From positions 1 through 13,856 of the forward strand of contig CAPQCU010000032.1 in NCBI GenBank assembly GCA_948684385.1: a stretch of DNA of 13,856 bases, in the 5' to 3' direction. How positions within the stretch are numbered: the first letter of the stretch is position 1; every line of letters starts with the position of its first letter. Positions 7,330 to 13,395 of the stretch are shown here, piece by piece. The notes beneath the pieces were generated by a model. The model was not told the origin of the DNA and searched no databases. It saw only the letters and a program-made list of their open reading frames with translations. The stretch is from an uncultured bacterium (GTDB taxonomy: Bacteria; Cyanobacteriota; Vampirovibrionia; Gastranaerophilales; Gastranaerophilaceae). The translations under genes were made by a program, and so were the position numbers.

Positions 7330-7722
7330 ATGGGTCATTACACAGAAATAAGTAACAGCCAATATTCAGCAAAAGATACCGCTTTATATAACAGAATGAA
7401 CGGTGTCAGCAATCACAGTATGCTTGGAGCAATACTTTCAAGCAATACTATGAACATTTTCTCTCTTGCAACCTCATTTGCAGGTAATTCAAACTCCGGT
7501 AATGACGTTGTTGGATCGGATGTTGATGCAGAAAACTATGATGCTAAAGAAACACAAACTAAAGTCGGACATTTCAGTGACGCTATGTTCGCATTTGTAA
7601 AAAACAAAAATAAAGATACTGCAAAAGCTCTAAAAGAAGCTTACGAAGCTAATCCGGACAATCCAACAATTTCAAGATATTACGAAAACTACAAAGAAGA
7701 AGTTGACAAACTTCTTGCATAA
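7330..7722 (+). CDS. Unrecognised small helical protein, partner of the 6435 gene
   Basis: The 130-residue protein starts at an ATG 6 nt after GAGAG (7319-7323), 16 nt after the stop of the 292-residue gene, and both end before one terminator. Layout resembles its neighbour in miniature: a polar N-terminus, a weakly hydrophobic segment (MLGAILSSNTMNIFSLATSFAG, 31-52), a low-complexity Asn/Ser/Gly/Asp linker (53-70) and a charged helical C-terminus (NPTISRYYENYKEEVDKLL, 111-129). No catalytic motif, signal peptide or definite membrane helix is visible. It may be co-exported or form a complex with the upstream product. This is inference from adjacency and composition. Confidence 0.72.
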   Translation: MGHYTEISNSQYSAKDTALYNRMNGVSNHSMLGAILSSNTMNIFSLATSFAGNSNSGNDVVGSDVDAENYDAKETQTKVGHFSDAMFAFVKNKNKDTAKALKEAYEANPDNPTISRYYENYKEEVDKLLA

Positions 7723-7753
7723 AAAAAATCCGCTTTTATAAGCGGATTTTTTT
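7721..7753. terminator. Bidirectional rho-independent terminator between the 7330 gene and rpsO
   Basis: TCCGCTT (7729-7735), loop TTAT and AAGCGGA (7740-7746) are flanked by A8 on the left and T7 on the right. It can end the + strand pair and, read in reverse, the rpsO transcript whose stop lies 54 nt away. Confidence 0.9.
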
Positions 7754-7806
7754 GTTCTATTGTAAGGGAGGAGGTCAATTAAACCTATAATTACCCTTTT
7801 ACCCCC

Positions 7807-8070
7807 CTAACCTCTGATACCGAGTTCTTTAATCAAGCTTCTGTAACCTTCAAGATTCTTTTCTTTCAAGAATGAAAGTAATCTTTTTCTCTTACCTACC
7901 ATCATCAAAAGACCGCGTTTTGTAGCAAAGTCTTTTTTGTTAGCTTTCATGTGTTCAGTAAGTTCTGAAATCTTTTTAGTTAACATTGCGATTTGTACTT
8001 CTGCAGAACCTGTGTCTTTTGCATTAGCACCAAATTTCTCGATAATTTCCTGTTTGTTCTTTAAGTTCAT
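7807..8070 (-). CDS. rpsO: Ribosomal protein S15
   Basis: The 87-residue primary 16S rRNA-binding protein of the small-subunit platform has the usual length and family pattern: NKQEIIEKFGANAKDTGSAE, VQIAMLT, LTEHMK (H40), KRGLLMMVGKRKRLLSFLK and the terminal LGIRG. The conserved KDHHSRRG reads KDFATKRG here, so the two histidines before the Ser/Thr are lost. The start is the ATG at 8070, preceded by AAGGAAG (8076-8082) at 5 nt. An 8-residue extension from an upstream GTG (8094) is possible in frame but lacks a ribosome-binding site and family support. S15 commonly represses its own mRNA through a structured leader, and one with possible structure precedes this gene. Confidence 0.95.
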   Translation of the reverse strand: MNLKNKQEIIEKFGANAKDTGSAEVQIAMLTKKISELTEHMKANKKDFATKRGLLMMVGKRKRLLSFLKEKNLEGYRSLIKELGIRG

Positions 8071-8214
8071 TTTTTCTTCCTTTTCTAGTTGCACCTTAGT
8101 AAGGCAACGGGTTTCATCAAGTCAGTAGTAAACAATTCCATTTGGTTTCATTTACCCCTTTGCCGCTTTACCCCTGCCCCCACCGGGCACGTGTAACCAC
8201 AGAAAGTATCGTAA
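8071..8214 (-). promoter_or_regulatory. Candidate structured rpsO leader with two tiny ORFs
   Basis: Reading on the - strand, the 168-nt gap between pheA and rpsO contains a GC-rich hairpin (TGCCC/GGGCA, 8175-8189), two GGGGTAAA elements (8151-8158 and 8167-8174), two short ORFs that both begin MKP (8122-8151 and 8085-8117), and a hairpin GTTG..CAAC with an inner CCTT/AAGG (8088-8108) just upstream of the AAGGAAG. S15 leaders in several bacterial groups bind S15 and block translation, but are not conserved in sequence. Whether this is one is inference. A weak promoter (TTGCAT 8231-8236, 17 bp, TACGAT 8208-8213) may precede it. Confidence 0.4.
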
Positions 8215-8217
8215 TAT

Positions 8218-8249
8218 AAAAATATTCTATATGCAAGCTTATATAGAAT
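8218..8249 (-). terminator. Possible AU-rich terminator of pheA
   Basis: A perfect 9-bp inverted repeat, ATTCTATAT (8224-8232) and ATATAGAAT (8241-8249), with an 8-nt loop overlaps the pheA stop codon. On the - strand it is followed by five T. The stem has only one G-C pair, so termination may be partial, allowing pheA read-through into rpsO. Confidence 0.5.
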
Positions 8250-9108
8250 GATATGAACCAATTACGTAAAACATCTTAACAAAAGGTTTCATTTCTTCAA
8301 ATGTCTGTTTAACTTTTTCATCCTCAATATGACCTTCAAAATCAACATAGAAAACGTACTCTCCAAGTTCTTTCTTAGAAGGACGGGAGTCGATATAAGA
8401 CATATTGATATTGTTTTTCTCCAGAATAGTCAAAATCTTATTAAGCGCTCCGGCTTTATTTTCAGTCGAAAACGTAATACTTGTTTTATCCTTTCCTGTT
8501 TGCGGCGCAAGAAATTTGCTTAAAAGAATAAACCTTGTGCAGTTGTTAACTTCGTCATTGATTTCTCCCTCAATAACCGGCACATTGTACATCTTCGCAC
8601 AGTCAACACTTCCGATAGCAGCAACAGAAGGGTCGTCTTTTGATAGCGAACGAACAGCAGCTGAGGTTGAAAGTGTAGCTTCTTCAATTAAAGAGTCCGG
8701 AAAGTTATCCTGCAGGAACTTCTTACACTGCGCCAGAGCCTGCGGATGAGAGCGGATTACTTTTATTTCCGATTTTTTCTGCGCAAATCCAATAAGAGAA
8801 TGATTTACCTCCATCGTAGTCTCTGCAACAATTTTAAACCCTTCTTTTTTGAGTGAAGACAAATTATCCAGAGTTTCTCTGACAATACCTTCAATTGAGT
8901 TTTCGATAGGAATTACAGCTGCCATTTCTGCTGAATTTTCGTCTTTCAGAGCTTTTATGATGCTTGAAATAGACTTCAAATTAGTACTTACACAGTTCAG
9001 ACTAAAGGCTTCTATAAACGAGTTTTTTGCAAAATCGCTATAAGAACCTTTCGGTCCTAAAAACAAAAGCTTTCTAATTTTTGATGTGTCTAATAATTCA
9101 GCTATCAT
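8239..9108 (-). CDS. pheA: Prephenate dehydratase with ACT domain
   Basis: The 289-residue cytoplasmic enzyme converts prephenate to phenylpyruvate, the committed step to phenylalanine. The catalytic region (about 12-195) shows GPKGSYS (18-24), IPIENSIEGIVRETLD (66-81), SHPQALAQC (120-128), STSAAV (147-152) and the signature N-C-T191-R-F with the catalytic Thr. The C-terminal ACT domain (about 207-285) carries KAGAL (218-222) and DSRPSK (240-245), the latter a D-for-E version of the ESRP phenylalanine-binding motif, so feedback inhibition is expected. It is the monofunctional form, with no fused chorismate mutase. The ATG follows a perfect AGGAGG (9112-9117). The gene lies 60 nt after the TPR gene and may be part of the obgE-led transcription unit. 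Confidence 0.96.
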   Translation of the reverse strand: MIAELLDTSKIRKLLFLGPKGSYSDFAKNSFIEAFSLNCVSTNLKSISSIIKALKDENSAEMAAVIPIENSIEGIVRETLDNLSSLKKEGFKIVAETTMEVNHSLIGFAQKKSEIKVIRSHPQALAQCKKFLQDNFPDSLIEEATLSTSAAVRSLSKDDPSVAAIGSVDCAKMYNVPVIEGEINDEVNNCTRFILLSKFLAPQTGKDKTSITFSTENKAGALNKILTILEKNNINMSYIDSRPSKKELGEYVFYVDFEGHIEDEKVKQTFEEMKPFVKMFYVIGSYHSI

Positions 9109-9168
9109 AGTCCTCCTTTTTTATCCCTTGTGAATAAAACTTGTAAATTTTAGCCAAGCTAATTTCAT

Positions 9169-9858
9169 TTACCCCCTGTCACTTGCGAAATCACGTTGCA
9201 AAACATTGTTCATTCTTTTTGTTGCTTTATCCAAATCACCTGTTTTGTAGTAAAGCCTTGCTAATAGCATTTCTCTTGAAGATGTCGGATAAGTATTATA
9301 AGCTTTTTGAGCGTAAGAAAGCGCAGTACCGTATCGTTTCATAATGCCGTAAATATTTGCGATTTCTTCATAGCATCTTGAAGTTACCTGAGGAGCAGTG
9401 TTTTGTTCTGCAATAGATTTATACTCTTCAATCGCTTTCACATACTGTTTTTCATCTTTAAGTTTTTGAGCGTTGATAAACTTCATATCAATTTCAGAAA
9501 CAGCAGAAGTTTCCTGAATTGGAGCAGCAGAGACTTCTTCAATAGGCTCAATCGGCTCGGTTGGCTTTACTTCTGCCGGCTGAGGAGTCACATCTCTTGA
9601 TAAATCTACATTAAAATCATTATTCTGATTCTGTGTTTCCTGCTCAGTTTCCGGTTCCTGAACCTGCTGAGTTTCCTCTTGATTTTGTCTTCCGTGCATA
9701 TCCATAACCTTGTTAACATCAGCATTTCTGACATTTTGCATATCGTTATCCGAATCCGGCAGGTAATCAAACGCTTTTATAATAACAAGAGCAAATCCTA
9801 TAAATATCAACAAAATTATTATATTAACTTTTTTAGATTCAAAATCAAAATTACTCAT
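9169..9858 (-). CDS. Membrane-anchored TPR protein of unknown function
   Basis: The 229-residue protein has one N-terminal membrane helix (about 12-28, IIILLIFIGFALVII) with Lys/Glu before it, then a disordered Gln/Glu/Pro-rich linker (about 55-122) with PTEPIEPIEE-like acid-proline stretches, then three TPR-like helical hairpins (about 126-150, 161-190 and 195-222, for example EEIANIYGIMKRYGTALSYA). The repeats probably hold a protein partner, most likely outside the membrane; the side is inferred. The start is the ATG at 9858, 8 nt after AAGGAG. A GTG at 9867 sits too close to that site. The ATG overlaps the stop of the DUF2400 gene by 8 nt, which suggests translational coupling. Its stop lies inside a GGGGTAAA element. 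Confidence 0.75.
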   Translation of the reverse strand: MSNFDFESKKVNIIILLIFIGFALVIIKAFDYLPDSDNDMQNVRNADVNKVMDMHGRQNQEETQQVQEPETEQETQNQNNDFNVDLSRDVTPQPAEVKPTEPIEPIEEVSAAPIQETSAVSEIDMKFINAQKLKDEKQYVKAIEEYKSIAEQNTAPQVTSRCYEEIANIYGIMKRYGTALSYAQKAYNTYPTSSREMLLARLYYKTGDLDKATKRMNNVLQRDFASDRG

Positions 9859-10615
9859 TTTTGCCACTCCTTTTTTCCATATTTAATTCTACACCAAAAG
9901 CAAACATTGCAAAATCATATTTTACAGGATCCTCCGGACAAAACCCTCTAAGCCTTTCTGTAAGTTCAATAACAGCTTTAAAATCATTGCTTTTTCGAGT
10001 TAAAAGCCCCATATTTCTTGACACTCTTGCTACGTGAACATCAAGCGGAATTAATAAATCTTTTGGCTGCATAAAAGTCCAGATACCCAAATCCACCGGA
10101 GGTTTACGAACCATCCAGCGCAAAAACATATTCATTCTCTTCATCGCTCCGCCATTTGCAGGGTTTGGAATCATATGATAAAATCCCTGACCTGCTGTTT
10201 TAGGAGCTCGAGAATAAAAATAATCAACGACAGTTTTAAGAAAATTTTCCTGCTCAAAAGCATAAGCAAACAGCTCTTCTAACCCTTTGCTTTCCGCATA
10301 AAGAGTGTGAAGAATTTCAAAAATCGGGATAATATCGTAATCTTTCGCGAATCGATATTCAAAGCCTTTAAGATTGCCAAAATCACCGTTATTAACATAA
10401 CCGGTGATGTCGTTATCTGCTCTTTCAAAAAGTTCATCAAGCTTTTTAATGAACATTTTCCGGTTGCCATAAGCAAAAAGAGAAGCAATAAAGCCAGCAA
10501 GCTCAGCATCTTGTTTAGTTTTCCACCCATGAATAAAGCGGATAGGATCATCTTTAATAAATTCTTCTGTTTCATATTTTTCTACTAATAAATCAAGTTC
10601 CTGTTTTGTAATCAT
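9851..10615 (-). CDS. TIGR02757/DUF2400 family protein
   Basis: The 254-residue protein matches the uncharacterised DUF2400 family along its length: DDPIRF (22-27), AGFIASLFAYGNR (40-52), MNMFLRWMVR (161-170), D175 before LGIW, LLIPLDVHVARVSR (187-200), LTRK (205-208) and EDPVKYDFAMFAFG (228-241). LDVHVARV resembles the VDxHxxRV segment of helix-hairpin-helix DNA glycosylases, whose Asp is catalytic. A role in nucleic-acid repair or binding is therefore possible but unproven. Its ATG overlaps the tadA stop by 4 nt (ATGA), a typical coupled arrangement. The end overlaps the TPR gene. No signal or membrane segment is visible. Confidence 0.88.
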   Translation of the reverse strand: MITKQELDLLVEKYETEEFIKDDPIRFIHGWKTKQDAELAGFIASLFAYGNRKMFIKKLDELFERADNDITGYVNNGDFGNLKGFEYRFAKDYDIIPIFEILHTLYAESKGLEELFAYAFEQENFLKTVVDYFYSRAPKTAGQGFYHMIPNPANGGAMKRMNMFLRWMVRKPPVDLGIWTFMQPKDLLIPLDVHVARVSRNMGLLTRKSNDFKAVIELTERLRGFCPEDPVKYDFAMFAFGVELNMEKRSGKNE

Positions 10616-11064
10616 CTTATTTTGTTAAAAAACTCTCCCAACATACTACTACATACTTCTTCTTCAATTCCACCAAATACTTTTATTTTTGAGTTAGCAA
10701 TTTGATGCAATTTTAAACTTGAAAATGCGCCATACTGTTCATTATAAGCGCCAAAATACAGAATTTTTACTCCCGCCTGAATAATCGCCCATCCGCACAT
10801 CGGACAAGGTTCAAGTGTAACATACATCTCACAGTCATTAAGCCTTGAAGTTCCTAAAACTTTTTGCGCATCTCTTATTGCGAGCATTTCCGCGTGTGCT
10901 GTCACATCATTATCTAATTCCCGACGGTTATGCGCTATAGCGATAATTTTACCGTCTTTTTTTATCACACAACCAATTGGAACATCAATTTCACAAAGCT
11001 TTGCTTGCTCTATTGCAGCCTGCATATTATACTTTACTTCCCTCTCCCCAAATCTCATCATCAT
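10612..11064 (-). CDS. tadA: tRNA-specific adenosine deaminase
   Basis: The protein (150 residues from this start) is a zinc cytidine-deaminase-fold enzyme that converts A34 to inosine in tRNA-Arg(ACG). Zinc ligand H57 and catalytic E59 lie in TAHAEMLAIRDA, and the other ligands C87 and C90 in EPCPMC. VPIGCVI (28-34) and HNRREL (45-50) fit the substrate pocket of the family. The start is uncertain. ATGs at 11064, 11061 and 11058 overlap the end of obgE by up to 38 nt and lack a clear ribosome-binding site. An ATG at 11025 lies 1 nt after the obgE stop, with AGGGA about 13 nt upstream, giving 137 residues. Family alignment favours about ten residues before the first helix, hence my choice. The stop overlaps the DUF2400 start. 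Confidence 0.9.
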   Translation of the reverse strand: MMMRFGEREVKYNMQAAIEQAKLCEIDVPIGCVIKKDGKIIAIAHNRRELDNDVTAHAEMLAIRDAQKVLGTSRLNDCEMYVTLEPCPMCGWAIIQAGVKILYFGAYNEQYGAFSSLKLHQIANSKIKVFGGIEEEVCSSMLGEFFNKIR

Positions 11065-12325
11065 AGTATCCGAGCTCAAGGTGTCCTAAAATCACTGTAT
11101 CGCCGTTTTTGAGCCCAAAATTATGAAGTTCTTCAAAAACACCCATACTTTTCAGAATATTTTGAAGTCTTACAACCTGTTCTGTATTTCTTGCGTCAGT
11201 GACTTTTGCAAGCCTGTTAATTTTACCGCCGGATATCAGATAAGTTTCTTTATCAAGTTTTGTGATTTCAAATGCGCTGTCATCATTATCAAATGCGCCT
11301 AAATCTTCTTCGACTTCAATCTTCGTTTCAGGTTTTGGAATTTCGTCGACTTTTTCAGATACAAAATACAAAAGCTCATCCAGACCCTGTTTTGTTACGG
11401 CAGATATTGCAAAAATATCTTTTGCAAGCGGTTTGAATTCTTGTAGTAATTTATCTAAATCTTCCGGCAAAACTGAATCAATTTTGTTTAAAACAAGTAT
11501 CTGATAAAGGTTTGCCAGCTCTTCAGAATGTTTTTTAAGTTCATTATTAATAATCTTATAATTTTCCACCGGATTTTCAGCCGTTAAATCAACAACATGA
11601 ATCAAAAATCTGCATCTTTCAACGTGTCTTAAGAATTCGTGCCCGAGTCCGACACCTTCAGAAGCGCCTTCAATAAGCCCCGGAATATCTGCTATAACAT
11701 AAGAGCCGCCGTCAGCCTTTTTAACAACCCCGAGATGAGGAACCAGCGTAGTAAACGGATAATCAGCAATTTTTGGTCTTGCCGAAGAAACAGCGCTTAT
11801 AAAAGTTGATTTTCCTGCGTTTGGCATTCCTAAAAGTCCGATATCAGCAATAAGTTTAAGTTCCAGCTCCAGAACTCTTTCAATCCCCGGCTCACCCGGT
11901 TCGCAAAACTGCGGAGCTCTTTTTTGCGCAGTTGCAAATCTTGCGTTACCGCGTCCGCCTCTGCCGCCTTTTGCAATCAAAACCTGCTGTTCATCCTGAG
12001 TTAAATCGGCAATGATTTTTCCGGTTTTAGTATCTCTAACAACCGTTCCTAGAGGAACTTTGATATACAAATCTTTAGCACAGGCACCGTGCATGCCTTT
12101 AATACCGCCATTTTCGCCTGACTGTGCTTTAAAAACAGACTTGAGTTTAAAATCCAACAGCGTTGACATATCTTCTGTCGCAACAAAATAAACATCGCCG
12201 CCTCTGCCGCCGTCACCGCCTGCCGGCCCGCCTTTGTCTACATATTTTTCACGTCTCCATGCAACCATACCGTTGCCGCCGTGACCTGATATTACTCTTA
12301 TTTTTGCTTTATCCAGAAATTTCAA
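11027..12325 (-). CDS. obgE: Obg/CgtA GTPase, ribosome assembly factor
   Basis: The 432-residue protein has all three domains of the family. The glycine-rich OBG fold (1-158) includes GGPAGGDGGRGGDV and KGGRGGRGNARF. The G domain (about 159-325) has P-loop GMPNAGKST (166-174), switch I FTT (191-193), DIPG (213-216), NKID (280-283) and ISA (307-309). A C-terminal OCT domain (about 350-430) follows. It acts on the 50S subunit and in stress/ppGpp signalling. The start codon is TTG: MKFLDKAKI matches the family N-terminus exactly, AGAGG (12335-12340) lies 10 nt upstream, and the preceding in-frame stop (12341-12343) excludes another start. It heads the cluster obgE-tadA-DUF2400-TPR. Confidence 0.97.
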   Translation of the reverse strand: MKFLDKAKIRVISGHGGNGMVAWRREKYVDKGGPAGGDGGRGGDVYFVATEDMSTLLDFKLKSVFKAQSGENGGIKGMHGACAKDLYIKVPLGTVVRDTKTGKIIADLTQDEQQVLIAKGGRGGRGNARFATAQKRAPQFCEPGEPGIERVLELELKLIADIGLLGMPNAGKSTFISAVSSARPKIADYPFTTLVPHLGVVKKADGGSYVIADIPGLIEGASEGVGLGHEFLRHVERCRFLIHVVDLTAENPVENYKIINNELKKHSEELANLYQILVLNKIDSVLPEDLDKLLQEFKPLAKDIFAISAVTKQGLDELLYFVSEKVDEIPKPETKIEVEEDLGAFDNDDSAFEITKLDKETYLISGGKINRLAKVTDARNTEQVVRLQNILKSMGVFEELHNFGLKNGDTVILGHLELGYYDDEIWGEGSKV

Positions 12326-12331
12326 TTTATA

Positions 12332-12360
12332 TTTACCTCTTTACCCCTTTGTACTATAAT
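12332..12360 (+). promoter_or_regulatory. Putative tsaD promoter, probably leaderless
   Basis: TTTACC (12332-12337), a 17-bp spacer and a consensus TATAAT (12355-12360) place transcription start at about 12366-12368, the tsaD ATG itself. No ribosome-binding site lies before that ATG. Confidence 0.6.
12353..12358 (-). promoter_or_regulatory. Putative -10 element of obgE
   Basis: On the - strand TATAGT lies about 28 nt upstream of the obgE TTG start, with AGAGG between. The -35 position, inside tsaD, is poor. It overlaps the tsaD -10 on the other strand. Confidence 0.45.
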
Positions 12361-12366
12361 GCTACT

Positions 12367-13395
12367 ATGAACAAGATAAAAAATACATTATTCAGTAACA
12401 AACCTGTTACATTAGATGAAAACTCGCTAATTATGGCAATTGAATCAAGCTGTGACGAAACTGCCTGCGCAATTGTTAAAGGCGGGCGCGAAGTTATCGC
12501 AAATGTTGTTGCTTCGCAAATAAAAATTCACGAAGAATTCGGAGGAGTTATTCCTGAAATCGCAGCAAGAGAACACCTTGAAGCCATTAACGTAGTTATA
12601 GAAGAAACTTTTAAACAATCAGGATTAAAAGGCGAAGATATTACAGCTTTTGCAAGCACAGTAGGCCCCGGGCTTGTAGGCTGCCTTTTAGTCGGAATGA
12701 ATGCAGCTAAAACGCTTGCACTTGCTTATGACAAGCCATTTATCGGAGTTAACCACCTGAACGCACACCTCGCTGCAAACTTCATTGACACAGAGCTTAA
12801 GCCTCCGTTCATTGCGCTTCTTGTAAGCGGAGGTCACACCCAAATAATTAAAGTAAGCTCTTACTCTGATATGGAAATAATCGGCGAAACAATAGATGAT
12901 GCTGTTGGAGAAGCTTACGACAAAGTTGCCCGCTTAATCGGACTCCCGTATCCGGGAGGTCCAAAACTCGACAAACTTGCTCAGGAAGGCAATCCGCACG
13001 CTTTCAAACTTCCGGAAGCAAAAGTAGGAGCTTTCGATTTCAGCTTCAGCGGACTTAAAACAGCCGTTCTGCGTTTAGTAAAAAGCTTTGACGGACAGGA
13101 AATGCCGGTTAAAGATATCTGCGCAAGTTTTCAGGAATGCGTATCATCAACACTTCTAAAAAAAGTAAAAAAAGCACTTGAAGAAACAGGTTATAAACAA
13201 GTTGTACTAGCAGGCGGTGTTGCAGCAAACTCAGAAATAAGGCGCAAAATATTTAACCTGAAAGACGAAGGGTACGAAGTTTACGCTCCTGTTATGAAAT
13301 ATTGCACTGACAACGCTTCAATGGTCGCATCATCAGCATTATTGTTTGATAACACATTTGACGATGTTAACGTAGAAGTTTTTTCTAGAGTATAA
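12367..13395 (+). CDS. tsaD: tRNA N6-threonylcarbamoyladenosine transferase
   Basis: The 342-residue ASKHA-fold enzyme transfers threonylcarbamoyl to A37 of ANN-decoding tRNAs, working with TsaB and TsaE, neither of which is in the window. Metal ligands H130 and H134 lie in NHLNAHLAA, and D315 in CTDNA. Other family motifs are IESSCDET (25-32), VGPGLVGCLLVG (99-110), SGGHTQ (154-159), GETIDDAVGEAYDKVAR (173-189), FSFSGLK (225-231) and GGVAANS (283-289). The chosen ATG gives about 22 residues before the usual start (MAIESSCDE at M23), a short extension. M23 also lacks a ribosome-binding site, and the promoter position favours 12367. The gene diverges from obgE, and its TAA directly abuts the stop of murI. 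Confidence 0.96.
   Translation: MNKIKNTLFSNKPVTLDENSLIMAIESSCDETACAIVKGGREVIANVVASQIKIHEEFGGVIPEIAAREHLEAINVVIEETFKQSGLKGEDITAFASTVGPGLVGCLLVGMNAAKTLALAYDKPFIGVNHLNAHLAANFIDTELKPPFIALLVSGGHTQIIKVSSYSDMEIIGETIDDAVGEAYDKVARLIGLPYPGGPKLDKLAQEGNPHAFKLPEAKVGAFDFSFSGLKTAVLRLVKSFDGQEMPVKDICASFQECVSSTLLKKVKKALEETGYKQVVLAGGVAANSEIRRKIFNLKDEGYEVYAPVMKYCTDNASMVASSALLFDNTFDDVNVEVFSRV

Larger units (their letters stand above)
7798..12347 (-). repeat. Dispersed 8-mer GGGGTAAA at gene boundaries (five copies)
   Basis: On the - strand GGGGTAAA occurs at 7798-7805 (after rpsO), 8151-8158 and 8167-8174 (rpsO leader), 9168-9175 (across the TPR stop codon, before pheA) and 12340-12347 (obgE leader). By eye I found no copy inside coding sequence other than that stop-codon overlap. 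Two copies (8146-8158 and 9163-9175) share 13 bases. The function is unknown. Confidence 0.5.

Noticed and set aside
8071..8094. An 8-residue N-terminal extension of S15 from a GTG at 8094
   Set aside because: The ribosome-binding site AAGGAAG lies inside this stretch and serves the ATG at 8070, which also gives the normal family length.
9147..9165. A small hairpin (TTAGC/GCTAA) between the TPR gene and pheA as a terminator
   Set aside because: There are only five pairs and no proper T-run on the - strand; I do not think it separates pheA from the upstream cluster.
12163..12366. An in-frame extension of tsaD upstream to 12163
   Set aside because: It lies antisense to the start of obgE, its residues show no TsaD homology, and the promoter TATAAT sits immediately before the ATG at 12367.
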